Assembly: GCF_025149915.1 (NCBI RefSeq)
Contig: NZ_CP102278.1
Span: forward strand, 1,596,001 to 1,660,000
Direction of reading: 5' to 3'
Length of the DNA: 64,000 nt
DNA from: Coprococcus eutactus
GTDB lineage: Bacteria; Bacillota; Clostridia; Lachnospirales; Lachnospiraceae
Below are positions 45,972 through 54,610 of this stretch, piece after piece (within the stretch, counting starts at the first letter, position 1; every line of letters begins with the position of its first letter). A program made the position numbers and the translations under genes. The notes below the pieces were generated by a model. It was not told the DNA's origin. It was given only the letters and a program-made list of their open reading frames with translations, and ran no database searches.

Positions 45972-47459
45972 TTACTCTATCTGTCCTCTTTCCAAAGGTT
46001 TTACTATCTTTTTATACACTCTTAGAAGAAGAAATGTTGATATAATTACGCTGAAGATTTCTGCAATAGGGAACGCCGTCCACACGCCATTCACACTGTT
46101 CATTGCCTTTGAAAGGAAATACGCTACAGGAAGTATGACAAAGAGCTGTCTCGCCATGGACACTATCATACTGTATACACCCTTTCCAACGGCCTGGAAC
46201 ATTCCAGAACATGTTACTGAAAATCCCGCAAATATAAACGCTGTGCTCATGATCCTGACAGCAGGGATTCCCATGGACAGCATATCATCTGTGGCATCAA
46301 ATATCTTGAGTATCTGTCCAGGGAATGCCTGCATGATAACAAGGCAGAACAGCATAATGGAACAGCCCACCATAACTCCCAGCTTCATAGTTCTCTTCAT
46401 CCTGTCCGGTCTTTGCGCTCCATAGTTGTATGAAATTATCGGTATCATCCCGTTATTTAATCCGAACACAGGCATAAACGCCATACTCTGAACCTTGAAG
46501 TAAGCTCCAAATACAGCAACTGCCAACTTGGAGAACGAAAACAGTATAAGATTCAGAAAATAATTCATCACAGAACCTATTGCAACCATGATAACCGACG
46601 GCACGCCAACGCCGAGTATCTTGCCAATTATCTCTCCATGTGGTCTGAATTTCCTCAGAGTGATATGGAGATCCGGATTCTTCTTGATATTGAAGATCAT
46701 AGCCAAAGTTCCAGCTATGCACTGACCACATACTGTCGCGATGGCCGCCCCCTTAACACCCATCCTAGGGCATCCAAGGAGTCCAAATATCATGATAGGA
46801 TCAAGTATAAGATTGATGACAGCACCAAGTATCTGAGTTATCATACTGTACATTGTACGACCTGTGGACTGCAAGAGTCTCTCAAATGTCATCTGGAAAG
46901 CTATACCAAAAGCACAGCAGCAGCACACCTCTAGATATTCCGTTCCGTACTGGATAACCTGCGCATCACCTGTCTGGCTCACCATAAATGTTCTTGCAAA
47001 AAATAGTCCTATTATCAGAAATATCACATATCCTATCGCCTCAAGGAATATTCCCTGTCTGGCAACCTCATTTGCCCTGTCAAACTTCTTCTCACCAAGG
47101 GCCTTAGATATAAACGCATTAAAACCGACTCCCAGTCCCGAGAAAACCCCTATCATCAGATTCTGTATCGGGAATGCAGTGGACACAGCAGTAAGACCAT
47201 CCATGCTGAACCTTGATACAAACACACTATCTACAACATTATACATAGCCTGGAACAACATGGATATTATCATAGGCAACGACATGGACATCAGAAGCTT
47301 TCCCTCTGACATCACGCCCATCTTATTCTCTCTGTTCTCGCCAGCGGACGGCTTTCCAGTAGCAGACATTGTTTTATTATCAGATATTATTTTTTTATCA
47401 GATGTTTTCCTGCTATCAGCTGATTTTACGTTATCAATAACGCTATCTTTCTCTTTCAT
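45972..47459 (-). CDS. MATE family multidrug/toxin exporter
   Basis: A 495-aa inner-membrane antiporter with about 12 hydrophobic segments in two related halves. Residues 1-60 form a hydrophilic charged N-terminus with SDKK/SATGKPSAG-type low complexity, longer than in most MATE proteins. LLMSMSLPMIISMLFQAMYNVVDSVFV and the AVSTAFPIQNLMIGV block are typical. ATG 47459 is chosen for AGAGAGG about 5 nt upstream; the frame is open to 47552 without a ribosome site. Transport substrate unknown. Confidence 0.93.
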   Translation of the reverse strand: MKEKDSVIDNVKSADSRKTSDKKIISDNKTMSATGKPSAGENRENKMGVMSEGKLLMSMSLPMIISMLFQAMYNVVDSVFVSRFSMDGLTAVSTAFPIQNLMIGVFSGLGVGFNAFISKALGEKKFDRANEVARQGIFLEAIGYVIFLIIGLFFARTFMVSQTGDAQVIQYGTEYLEVCCCCAFGIAFQMTFERLLQSTGRTMYSMITQILGAVINLILDPIMIFGLLGCPRMGVKGAAIATVCGQCIAGTLAMIFNIKKNPDLHITLRKFRPHGEIIGKILGVGVPSVIMVAIGSVMNYFLNLILFSFSKLAVAVFGAYFKVQSMAFMPVFGLNNGMIPIISYNYGAQRPDRMKRTMKLGVMVGCSIMLFCLVIMQAFPGQILKIFDATDDMLSMGIPAVRIMSTAFIFAGFSVTCSGMFQAVGKGVYSMIVSMARQLFVILPVAYFLSKAMNSVNGVWTAFPIAEIFSVIISTFLLLRVYKKIVKPLERGQIE

Positions 47460-47609
47460 ATGTACCTCTCTTCTGCATGTTCTACTACTGTGCATACCGT
47501 ACTTACTGTACCTGCCATTTGTGTTTATCCTCATTTGCACTTGCTTTCGCATGTACTGTACCTATCTTCACATGCATACTCTCTTTATCTACTATATTCA
47601 AACTAATTA

Positions 47610-47651
47610 ATATTACATTATTTTTGTATTATTTACAATACACTTGTATTG
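47610..47651 (-). promoter_or_regulatory. MATE gene promoter with overlapping palindrome
   Basis: Minus-strand TTGTAA (47633-47638), 17 nt, TAATAT (47610-47615). The palindrome CAATAC-ACTT-GTATTG (47636-47651) overlaps the -35 element and could be a repressor site. The rest of the region from 47660 to 47940 shows no gene; it contains two 15-bp tandem repeats at 47909-47938. Confidence 0.4.
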
Positions 47652-47941
47652 GATTCCCAATTTCTGATTGTAACAGAATTGCAGATTTTTGTTTTTTATT
47701 TTTGCCTTTTTATTTTTTAGAGCACAAAATTGTACCCAAATCCAAAATATAATGCAAAAAGATACAAACTTACATGATATTGTCACATTTCCTATGAAAC
47801 TGATTAAAAAGAGATAATTTTGTGGAAAATACGCCTAAAACTAACCAAAATACAAAAACAAGCCATTATTGTTAGCTATGTAATCTACTCTCCAAAAAAT
47901 TCCATGGCAAAATCTTCCACATCAAAATCTTCCACGTCAAA

Positions 47942-47980
47942 AAGTCCCCCTCTTGAACATCAAATCCAAGAGGGGGACTT
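47942..47980 (-). terminator. Terminator of the butyrate operon
   Basis: A perfect 14-bp stem (AAGTCCCCCTCTTG at 47942-47955 and its complement at 47967-47980), followed on the minus strand by TTTTTG. It lies about 140 nt past the etfA stop. Confidence 0.85.
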
Positions 47981-47989
47981 TATAATTTA

Positions 47990-48061
47990 CGCGAGCAACG
48001 AGCCAAAGTCCGTGCTTGCACGAGACCTTGGCGACTGCCGCGATAACTTGAGAAACTCGCG
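47990..48061. repeat. Nested palindromic element in the etfA 3' region
   Basis: Three layers of inverted repeats: CGCGAG (47990) with CTCGCG (48056), CCAAAGTC with GACCTTGG, and an inner CGTGC-TT-GCACG. A further GATAATTT/AAATTATC palindrome lies just beyond. It would form a large cloverleaf-like structure in the 3' UTR of the butyrate operon. No reading frame over it is credible. Confidence 0.6.
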
Positions 48062-48120
48062 AAGCGTTTTTCTCATAGTTGATAATTTCAAAATTATCTA
48101 TATAGCAAACAGCCTGTTAA

Positions 48121-49194
48121 TTACTTGTTAGCAAGCTCTGCCTTGATAGCCTCTGTAAGAGCTGGAACGATCTTGTTGAGATCTCCAACTACACCATAGT
48201 CAGCTACATCAAAGATAGGAGCATCCTCATCCTTGTTGATAGCAACGATGATGTCTGACTCTTCCATACCAGCTACGTGCTGGATAGCACCTGAAATACC
48301 GATTGCGAAGTATACCTGTGGACGTACTGTCTTACCAGTCTGACCAACCTGAAGCTCCTTTGGCTTCCAGCCTGAATCAACAACTGCACGTGAGCATGAT
48401 ACCTGTCCGCCAAGTACCTCTGCAAGATCATCAAGGAGCTTGAAGTTCTCTGCTGAGCCAACTCCACGACCACCTGAAACAAGGATCTTAGCATCCATGA
48501 TATCCTTGATATCTGAGATAGCCTTTGAGATCTCAAGGATCTCAACATACTTGTTGTTTGGTACGAATCCTGGATTATACTCGATAACCTCTGCCTTCTT
48601 ACCAGCTACCTTGTCAAGCTTCTGCATAACACCTGGACGAACTGTTGCCATCTGTGGACGGTTGTCAGGACATGCGATTGTAGCAATTGTGTTACCACCG
48701 AATGCAGGACGTGTCATAAGAAGCTGATTGTGCTTCTGCTCCTGATTTGGAAGTGCAACAAGAGGGAAATCACCGATCTCAAGTAATGTACAGTCTGCTG
48801 TAAGACCTGTAGCAACTCTAGCTGAAACTGTTGGACCAAGATCTCTACCGATTGCTGTAGCACCAACTAAAACGATCTCTGGCTTGTACTCATTGATAAC
48901 TGATGCAAGTGCGTGTGCATATGGCTCTGTTCTGTAATCCTTGAGCTCTGGATCGTCAACAACGATAACTCTGTCTGCGCCGTACTCTGCAAGCTCATCT
49001 ACAAGACCCTTAACATCTGAACCGATAAGTACTGCAGTTACCTTCTCATCAAGCTTTTCTGCAAGTCTCTTTCCTTCGCCGATAAGCTCGAAAGAAATAC
49101 CACTTAACTTATTATCTACCTGCTGTGCAAAGACAAATACGCCTTTGTAGTTCTTCATTTCTTCTGCGTTCATTGCGCCCATTTTATTCACCAC
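48121..49194 (-). CDS. etfA: Electron transfer flavoprotein alpha subunit
   Basis: A 357-aa FAD-binding subunit that works with EtfB and butyryl-CoA dehydrogenase. The C-terminal FAD domain is clear: VSGGRGVGSAENF, VGQTGKTVRPQVYFAIGISGAIQH and IVAINKDEDAPIFDVADYG. A GTG start at 49194 is kept since AAAGGA lies about 7 nt upstream; an inner ATG at 49182 has no ribosome site. It is the last gene of the operon. Confidence 0.95.
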   Translation of the reverse strand: MVNKMGAMNAEEMKNYKGVFVFAQQVDNKLSGISFELIGEGKRLAEKLDEKVTAVLIGSDVKGLVDELAEYGADRVIVVDDPELKDYRTEPYAHALASVINEYKPEIVLVGATAIGRDLGPTVSARVATGLTADCTLLEIGDFPLVALPNQEQKHNQLLMTRPAFGGNTIATIACPDNRPQMATVRPGVMQKLDKVAGKKAEVIEYNPGFVPNNKYVEILEISKAISDIKDIMDAKILVSGGRGVGSAENFKLLDDLAEVLGGQVSCSRAVVDSGWKPKELQVGQTGKTVRPQVYFAIGISGAIQHVAGMEESDIIVAINKDEDAPIFDVADYGVVGDLNKIVPALTEAIKAELANK

Positions 49195-49209
49195 TTTTCC
49201 TTTACTATA

Positions 49210-49995
49210 TTAGATTACATGCTTATCCTTTAACTTGCCAACAATATAGCTAACTGCCTCATCTGGAGAATCAGGAACAACCTTCTCGCCTGCGCCCTTT
49301 CTTACCTTATCTGAAGCCTTAGCAATCTTTGTAGGTGAGCCCTTAAGACCGAGGTTTGAATCATCAACATCAACAAGGTCTGCTCTGCCAAGTGTTGTGA
49401 TCTCTGCATTAACTGCATCGAAGATTCCACCCGGAGTCATGTATCTTGGCTCATTTAACTCAGAAAGTGCTGTTACAAGGCAAGGCATCTTAGCCTTTAA
49501 CATATGATATCCGTCATCATACTGACGCTTAACGATAACTGCGTCTCCGTCAACCTTGATCTCCTGTGCATATGAAATTACAGGAATTCCAAGATGCTCA
49601 GCGATCTGTGGTCCAACCTGAGCAGTATCTCCATCGATAGCCTGACGACCTGTGATGATCAGATCGTAATCAAGCTTTCTGAGAGCTCCGGCAATTGTTG
49701 TTGATGTAGCCCATGTATCAGCTCCACCAAGTACACGATCTGTTACAAGAACGCCCTTGTCAGCTCCCATAGCAATTGCCTCCTGAAGAACATCAGCAGC
49801 CTTTGGAAGACCCATTGTAAGAACTGTTACCTCTGCACCATACTGATCCTTTAATCTAAGTGCAGCCTCAAGTCCTGCCTTATCATCAGGGTTCATGATT
49901 GTAAGCATTGCTGCTCTGTTTAATGTACCGTCTGGGTTGAACTGTACTCCACCCTTTGTATCAGGTACCTGCTTTATACAAACTATAACCTTCAC
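49210..49995 (-). CDS. etfB: Electron transfer flavoprotein beta subunit
   Basis: A 261-aa partner of EtfA. MKVIVCIKQVPDTKGGVQFN, NPDDKAGLEAALRLKD and TGRQAIDGDTAQVGPQIAEHLG are typical; the last is the nucleotide site. In clostridia the Bcd-EtfAB complex couples butyryl-CoA formation to ferredoxin reduction with NADH by electron bifurcation; membership is inferred from gene order bcd-etfB-etfA. Confidence 0.96.
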   Translation of the reverse strand: MKVIVCIKQVPDTKGGVQFNPDGTLNRAAMLTIMNPDDKAGLEAALRLKDQYGAEVTVLTMGLPKAADVLQEAIAMGADKGVLVTDRVLGGADTWATSTTIAGALRKLDYDLIITGRQAIDGDTAQVGPQIAEHLGIPVISYAQEIKVDGDAVIVKRQYDDGYHMLKAKMPCLVTALSELNEPRYMTPGGIFDAVNAEITTLGRADLVDVDDSNLGLKGSPTKIAKASDKVRKGAGEKVVPDSPDEAVSYIVGKLKDKHVI

Positions 49996-50012
49996 GTTAA
50001 GTACCTCCTATA

Positions 50013-51179
50013 TTACTTTAATAAGTTTGCAGAAATAACCATACGCTGAACCTCTGAAGTTCCCTCGTAGATCTCTGTAATCTTAGCATCACGCATCATA
50101 CGCTCAACATCGTACTCCTTGATGTAACCGTAACCACCGTGTAACTGAACACACTTTGTAGTAACTTCCATAGCAACCTCAGCTGCGTAAAGCTTAGCCA
50201 TAGCTGCCTCTACTGAGTAAGAAACCTTAGCACCGCTCTGGTACTCATCCTTCTTTCTTGCTGCCTTGTATACGAGAAGCTTAGCTGCCTCGATCTTTGT
50301 TGCAAGATCTGCAAGAACGAACTGTGTATTCTGGAACTGAGCGATTGATCTGCCGAACTGCTTTCTCTCCTTAACATAGTTAACTGTTGTCTCGAGAGCG
50401 CCCTCTGCAATACCGAGAGCCTGAGCAGCGATACCGATACGTCCACCGTCAAGTGTATGCATAGCGATATTGAATCCCTTACCCTTCTGTCCAAGAAGTG
50501 CATCCTTTGGAATACGGCAGTCTGTGAAGATAAGCTCATATGTTGAAGAACCACAGATACCCATCTTGTTCTCCTTTGTACCGAATGTAAATCCAGGTGT
50601 ACCCTTCTCTACGATGAATGCAGATATCTCCTTCATCTTTCTGCCACGCTTCTCAACGATACCAGTAACGGCGATGACGATATATACGTCAGCCTCTTTA
50701 CCGTTTGTGATGAAGCACTTTGATCCGTTAAGTACCCACTCGTCTCCGTCAAGTACAGCCTTTGTCTGCTGTCCCTGAGCATCTGTACCAGCACCTGGCT
50801 CAGTAAGACCGAAAGCACCAAGCTTTCTGCCTGAAGCAAGATCAGGAACATACTTCTCTTTCTGAGCTGGTGTACCAAATGTTACGATAGGATCAACACA
50901 GAGTGATGTGTGTGCTGATACGATAACACCTGTAGTACCGCAAACCTTTGAAAGCTCCTCAACGCACATAGCATATGTGAGAATATCACAGCCCTGTCCG
51001 CCTAACTCCTTAGAAACAGGAATTCCTAAGAAACCATACTTTGCCATCTTCTCAACTGTCTCTCTAGGAAATCTGTGCTGTTCGTCAATTTCCTGAGCAA
51101 GAGGCTTTACTTCATTCTGCGCGAACTCTCTGAATAAATTCTGCGCCATTTCATACTTCTTGTCTAAAGCGAAATCCAT
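50013..51179 (-). CDS. bcd: Butyryl-CoA dehydrogenase
   Basis: A 388-aa acyl-CoA dehydrogenase that reduces crotonyl-CoA to butyryl-CoA. FGLTEPGAGTDAQG and the FITNGKEADVYIV block bind FAD and substrate. QLHGGYGYIKEYDVERMMRDAKITEIYEGTSEVQ is split around the catalytic Glu of IYEGTSE. It sits between hbd and etfB as in other butyrate producers. Confidence 0.96.
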   Translation of the reverse strand: MDFALDKKYEMAQNLFREFAQNEVKPLAQEIDEQHRFPRETVEKMAKYGFLGIPVSKELGGQGCDILTYAMCVEELSKVCGTTGVIVSAHTSLCVDPIVTFGTPAQKEKYVPDLASGRKLGAFGLTEPGAGTDAQGQQTKAVLDGDEWVLNGSKCFITNGKEADVYIVIAVTGIVEKRGRKMKEISAFIVEKGTPGFTFGTKENKMGICGSSTYELIFTDCRIPKDALLGQKGKGFNIAMHTLDGGRIGIAAQALGIAEGALETTVNYVKERKQFGRSIAQFQNTQFVLADLATKIEAAKLLVYKAARKKDEYQSGAKVSYSVEAAMAKLYAAEVAMEVTTKCVQLHGGYGYIKEYDVERMMRDAKITEIYEGTSEVQRMVISANLLK

Positions 51180-51221
51180 TCTAATTATTCCTCCATAAAT
51201 ATATTATATTACTTAGCACTA

Positions 51222-52094
51222 TTACTGAGCATCAACTGGTGTCTTTGTACGATCAGCATTGTATATATAGAATCCTCTGCCGCTCTTAACACCGAGATTG
51301 CCACCACGTACCATCTTACGAAGTAATGGACATGCACGATACTTGCTGTCACCTGTCTCATTGTACAGAACATCCATGATTGCAAGACAGATATCAAGAC
51401 CTACGAAATCACCTAACTCAAGTGGTCCCATTGGATGGTTAGCACCGAGCTTCATAGCTGCATCAATACCAGCTATATCTGATACACCTTCCATCTTGAT
51501 GAATGCAGCTTCGTTGATCATTGGGATGAGGATTCTGTTTACTACGAATCCAGCAGCCTCGTTAACCTGTACAGGAGTCTTACCGATCTCCTCTGAGATC
51601 TTAACGATCTTCTCTACAGTCTCAGCTGGTGTATTAACACCTGCGATAACCTCGATAAGCTTCATTCTGTCAGCTGGATTAAAGAAATGCATACCGATCA
51701 TAGGACGTGTAAGACCATTTCCAATCTCTGTGATAGAAAGTGATGATGTGTTTGAAGCGAATACACACTCTGGCTTGCAGATCTTGTCAAGCTCAGCAAA
51801 TGTTGTCTTCTTTACTTCCATGTTCTCGAAAGCAGCCTCAACGATAAGGTCGCAGTCTGCACATAAGTCTTCCTTAAGACCTGGAGTGATGCTGGCAAGA
51901 ATACCATCAACCTTCTCCTGTGTCATCTTTCCTTTTTCTACGAGTCTTGCATAACCCTTAGCGATCTTGTCCTTACCGCCTTCAGCCCACTCCTGCTTGA
52001 TATCGCAGAGTGCAACCTCGTATCCGTCAACCTGAGCAAATGCCTTAGCAATGCCCTGACCCATGGTTCCTGCACCAATTACGCCAACCTTCAT
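51222..52094 (-). CDS. hbd: 3-hydroxybutyryl-CoA dehydrogenase
   Basis: A 290-aa NAD(P)-dependent enzyme that reduces acetoacetyl-CoA to 3-hydroxybutyryl-CoA. The Rossmann motif GVIGAGTMGQGIAKAFA is at the N-terminus. SNTSSLSIT, GMHFFNPADRMKLIEVI with the catalytic His, and NHPMGPLELGDFVGLD follow. It lies after crt, with a 240-bp gap that has two strong hairpins. Confidence 0.97.
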   Translation of the reverse strand: MKVGVIGAGTMGQGIAKAFAQVDGYEVALCDIKQEWAEGGKDKIAKGYARLVEKGKMTQEKVDGILASITPGLKEDLCADCDLIVEAAFENMEVKKTTFAELDKICKPECVFASNTSSLSITEIGNGLTRPMIGMHFFNPADRMKLIEVIAGVNTPAETVEKIVKISEEIGKTPVQVNEAAGFVVNRILIPMINEAAFIKMEGVSDIAGIDAAMKLGANHPMGPLELGDFVGLDICLAIMDVLYNETGDSKYRACPLLRKMVRGGNLGVKSGRGFYIYNADRTKTPVDAQ

Positions 52095-52227
52095 TTTTAT
52101 GTCCTCCTAAATCTTTTTTTCCGGTAAACATGAGAAATTCATATACGTTTCGTTTAACATGCTACCATAATACTTATATCACACATTTAGGATGGTTTAC
52201 CTTTATCAGATTCCCCACCCTGTTGAA

Positions 52228-52299
52228 CACCAGCCATACAAAATTTACCTACGGCAAATGGCTGGTGCTACATGTCAGTTTTTCACAGAAAAACTGACA
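52228..52299 (-). other. Two strong hairpins between crt and hbd
   Basis: CACCAGCCAT (52228-52237) pairs with ATGGCTGGTG (52258-52267), and TGTCAGTTTTT (52273-52283) pairs with AAAAACTGACA (52289-52299). Both lie inside the operon, about 40 nt past the crt stop. No T-run follows, so mRNA processing or stabilisation is as likely as termination. Confidence 0.55.
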
Positions 52300-52334
52300 C
52301 ATATTCTAAATGTTAATATCAGAACTGTTAATTA

Positions 52335-53126
52335 TTACTTATTCTGGAAAGGAACAACCTTAAGCTTCTTCTCCTTGTCTTTCTCAAGGAAATTGCCCAT
52401 TCCTGCCTTCTGATCCTCTGTCTCGAAACAGTCACCAAAAAGCTTCTCCTCAATAACAATTGCCTGATCCATATCTACCTGTAAGCCATCATTAATAGCC
52501 TTCTTGCAGTTTCTTACTGCAATAGGAGCGTTTGCTGCGATTCCGGCTGCCATCTTCTTAGCTGCTGGAAGGAGCTCCTCAAGTGGATAAACAGCATTCA
52601 CAAGACCGATTCTGTATGCCTCGTCTGCCTTGATGTTTCTTGCTGTGTAGATAAGCTGCTTAGCCATGCCTGCACCTACAAGACGTGCAAGTCTCTGTGT
52701 TCCGCCAAAACCAGGTGTGATTCCAAGACCAGCCTCCGGCTGACCAAATATTGCATTCTCTGAGCAGATTCTGATGTCACAGCTCATTGATATCTCGCAT
52801 CCGCCGCCAAGAGCGAATCCGTTCACTGCTGCGATAACTGGGATAGGAAATGTCTCGATAGCTCTAAACACATCGTTACCCTTCTTGCCGAAGGCCTCTC
52901 CCTCTGCCTTTGTGAGTGTTGACATCTCACCTATATCAGCTCCGGCAACAAATGACTTCTCGCCGGCACCTGTAAGAATAAGACATCTTGTTGTATCAAG
53001 ATCAACTGCCTTGAATGTAGCATCAAGCTCCTCAAGGACTGCACTATTGAGTGCGTTCAGAGCCTTTGGACGGTTGATTGTGATAATTCCTACGTATCCA
53101 TCCTGTTCGTATGTTACAAACTCCAT
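52335..53126 (-). CDS. crt: 3-hydroxybutyryl-CoA dehydratase (crotonase)
   Basis: A 263-aa enoyl-CoA hydratase fold enzyme that dehydrates 3-hydroxybutyryl-CoA to crotonyl-CoA. INRPKALNALNSAVLEEL, VAGADIGEM and ALGGGCEISMSCDIRI give the oxyanion hole and first catalytic Glu; FGQPEAGLGITPGFGGTQRL gives the second. It follows thl. Confidence 0.96.
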   Translation of the reverse strand: MEFVTYEQDGYVGIITINRPKALNALNSAVLEELDATFKAVDLDTTRCLILTGAGEKSFVAGADIGEMSTLTKAEGEAFGKKGNDVFRAIETFPIPVIAAVNGFALGGGCEISMSCDIRICSENAIFGQPEAGLGITPGFGGTQRLARLVGAGMAKQLIYTARNIKADEAYRIGLVNAVYPLEELLPAAKKMAAGIAANAPIAVRNCKKAINDGLQVDMDQAIVIEEKLFGDCFETEDQKAGMGNFLEKDKEKKLKVVPFQNK

Positions 53127-53213
53127 GATGTATCTCCTTTTTATACTGATTTACAGAAGCTGGCTGCATGGAATGTAGTCAGCTCCGTTTTGAATTATAT
53201 ATATCGCTTTGAA

Positions 53214-54398
53214 TTAGTCCTCGATCTTAACGACTGTTGAGCAACCCATTCCACCACCGATACAGAGAGTAGCAAGACCTGTCTTAGCACCCTTTGCCTG
53301 CATCTCATGAAGAAGTGTAACAAGGATACGACATCCTGAAGCTCCAACTGGATGTCCAAGAGCGATAGCACCACCGTTAGGGTTAACCTGCTTGTCAACA
53401 TCAAATCCAAGCTCCTTAGCAACTGCTACTGACTGTGCAGCAAATGCTTCGTTTGCCTCGATAACATCGAAGTCCTCAATCTTGAGACCAGTCTTAGCCA
53501 TAACCTTCTTGGTTGAAGCTACAGGTCCAATACCCATGATTGAAGGATCAACTCCGCCAAGTGCTCCAGCTACCCATGTAGCCATAGGCTTAACGCCAAG
53601 CTCCTTAGCCTTCTCCTCACTCATAACAACGATAGCTGCTGCACCATCATTGATACCTGAAGCGTTACCAGCTGTAACAAATCCGTTAGGATTGATTGTT
53701 CTGAGTCTTGAAAGTGTCTCAACTGTAGTACCAGGTCTTGGTCCCTCATCCTTCTTGAACTCAACCATCTCTTTCTTCTTCTTTACCATAACTGGAACGA
53801 TCTCAGCATCAAATGCACCTGACTCCTGAGCTGCAACAGCCTTCTGCTGGCTCTTTGCTGCAAACTCATCAATCTCCTCACGTGTAAGACCCCACTGCTC
53901 ACAGATATTGTCAGCTGTCTTGATCATGTGATAGTCATTGAACGCATCCCAGAGAGCATCATTTACCATTGTATCCACAAGTACACCATTGTTCATTCTG
54001 TAACCGAAACGGCCCTTCATCATAGCATAAGGAGCCATAGACATATTCTCCATACCACCTGCAACTACGATATCAGCATCTCCTGCCTCGATCATCTGTG
54101 CAGCCATGTTGACACAGTTAAGACCTGAACCACAGACAACGTTAACTGTAACAGCAGTTGTCTCGATTGGAAGTCCAGCCTTTATTGAAGCCTGACGTGC
54201 TACATTCTGTCCCTGACCAGCCTGGATAACACATCCCATGTATACGTGGTCTACCTGATCTGCAGGAACTCCTGCTCTGTTGATAGCCTCCTTGATAACG
54301 ATTGAACCAAGCTCTGCAGCTGGTGTTGTGCTGAGTGATCCACCCATTGTTCCGATAGCTGTACGACATGCGCCTGCTAAAACAATCTTCTTTGCCAT
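53214..54398 (-). CDS. thlA: Acetyl-CoA acetyltransferase (thiolase)
   Basis: A 394-aa enzyme that condenses two acetyl-CoA to acetoacetyl-CoA, the entry to butyrate formation. VNVVCGSGLNCVNMA holds the nucleophilic Cys, EANEAFAAQSVA and ALGHPVGASG the His, and CIGGGMGCSTV the second Cys. ATG 54398 is chosen for GGAGG 9 nt upstream and the normal N-terminus MAKKIVLAGACRTAIG. It is first in the operon thl-crt-hbd-bcd-etfB-etfA. No butyryl-CoA:acetate transferase or butyrate kinase lies in the window. Confidence 0.97.
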   Translation of the reverse strand: MAKKIVLAGACRTAIGTMGGSLSTTPAAELGSIVIKEAINRAGVPADQVDHVYMGCVIQAGQGQNVARQASIKAGLPIETTAVTVNVVCGSGLNCVNMAAQMIEAGDADIVVAGGMENMSMAPYAMMKGRFGYRMNNGVLVDTMVNDALWDAFNDYHMIKTADNICEQWGLTREEIDEFAAKSQQKAVAAQESGAFDAEIVPVMVKKKKEMVEFKKDEGPRPGTTVETLSRLRTINPNGFVTAGNASGINDGAAAIVVMSEEKAKELGVKPMATWVAGALGGVDPSIMGIGPVASTKKVMAKTGLKIEDFDVIEANEAFAAQSVAVAKELGFDVDKQVNPNGGAIALGHPVGASGCRILVTLLHEMQAKGAKTGLATLCIGGGMGCSTVVKIED

Positions 54399-54554
54399 TT
54401 TCAAATCCTCCATTTTAAAAAATATTGTTTAAAAATTTTAGTGTGACATAAGACTACATATATAATAAATCTTTTTGATCGCCATATATTGTATATTCAC
54501 GTTGTTCACCCAAAACAGTACACGACAATCTAAAGGTTCACACAATCTGCCATA

Positions 54555-54583
54555 ATTCTAGCACAAAAGCATGTACCACGCAA
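54555..54583 (-). promoter_or_regulatory. Promoter of the butyrate operon
   Basis: Minus-strand TTGCGT (54578-54583), 17 nt, TAGAAT (54555-54560) preceded by TGC, an extended -10. The leader is about 150 nt long. No full Rex site is visible, only a half-site-like TTGTTTAA near the thl ribosome site. Confidence 0.55.
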
Positions 54584-54610
54584 CCAAAAATGAATATCAC
54601 CATTTACTGC

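Noticed and set aside
47820..48131. 103-codon plus-strand open frame upstream of etfA
   Set aside because: It runs through the operon terminator and the nested palindrome; part of its sequence is just a 15-bp tandem repeat.
54399..54440. Rex site in front of thl
   Set aside because: Only a loose half-site (TTGTTTAA) is present; no second half at the right spacing.
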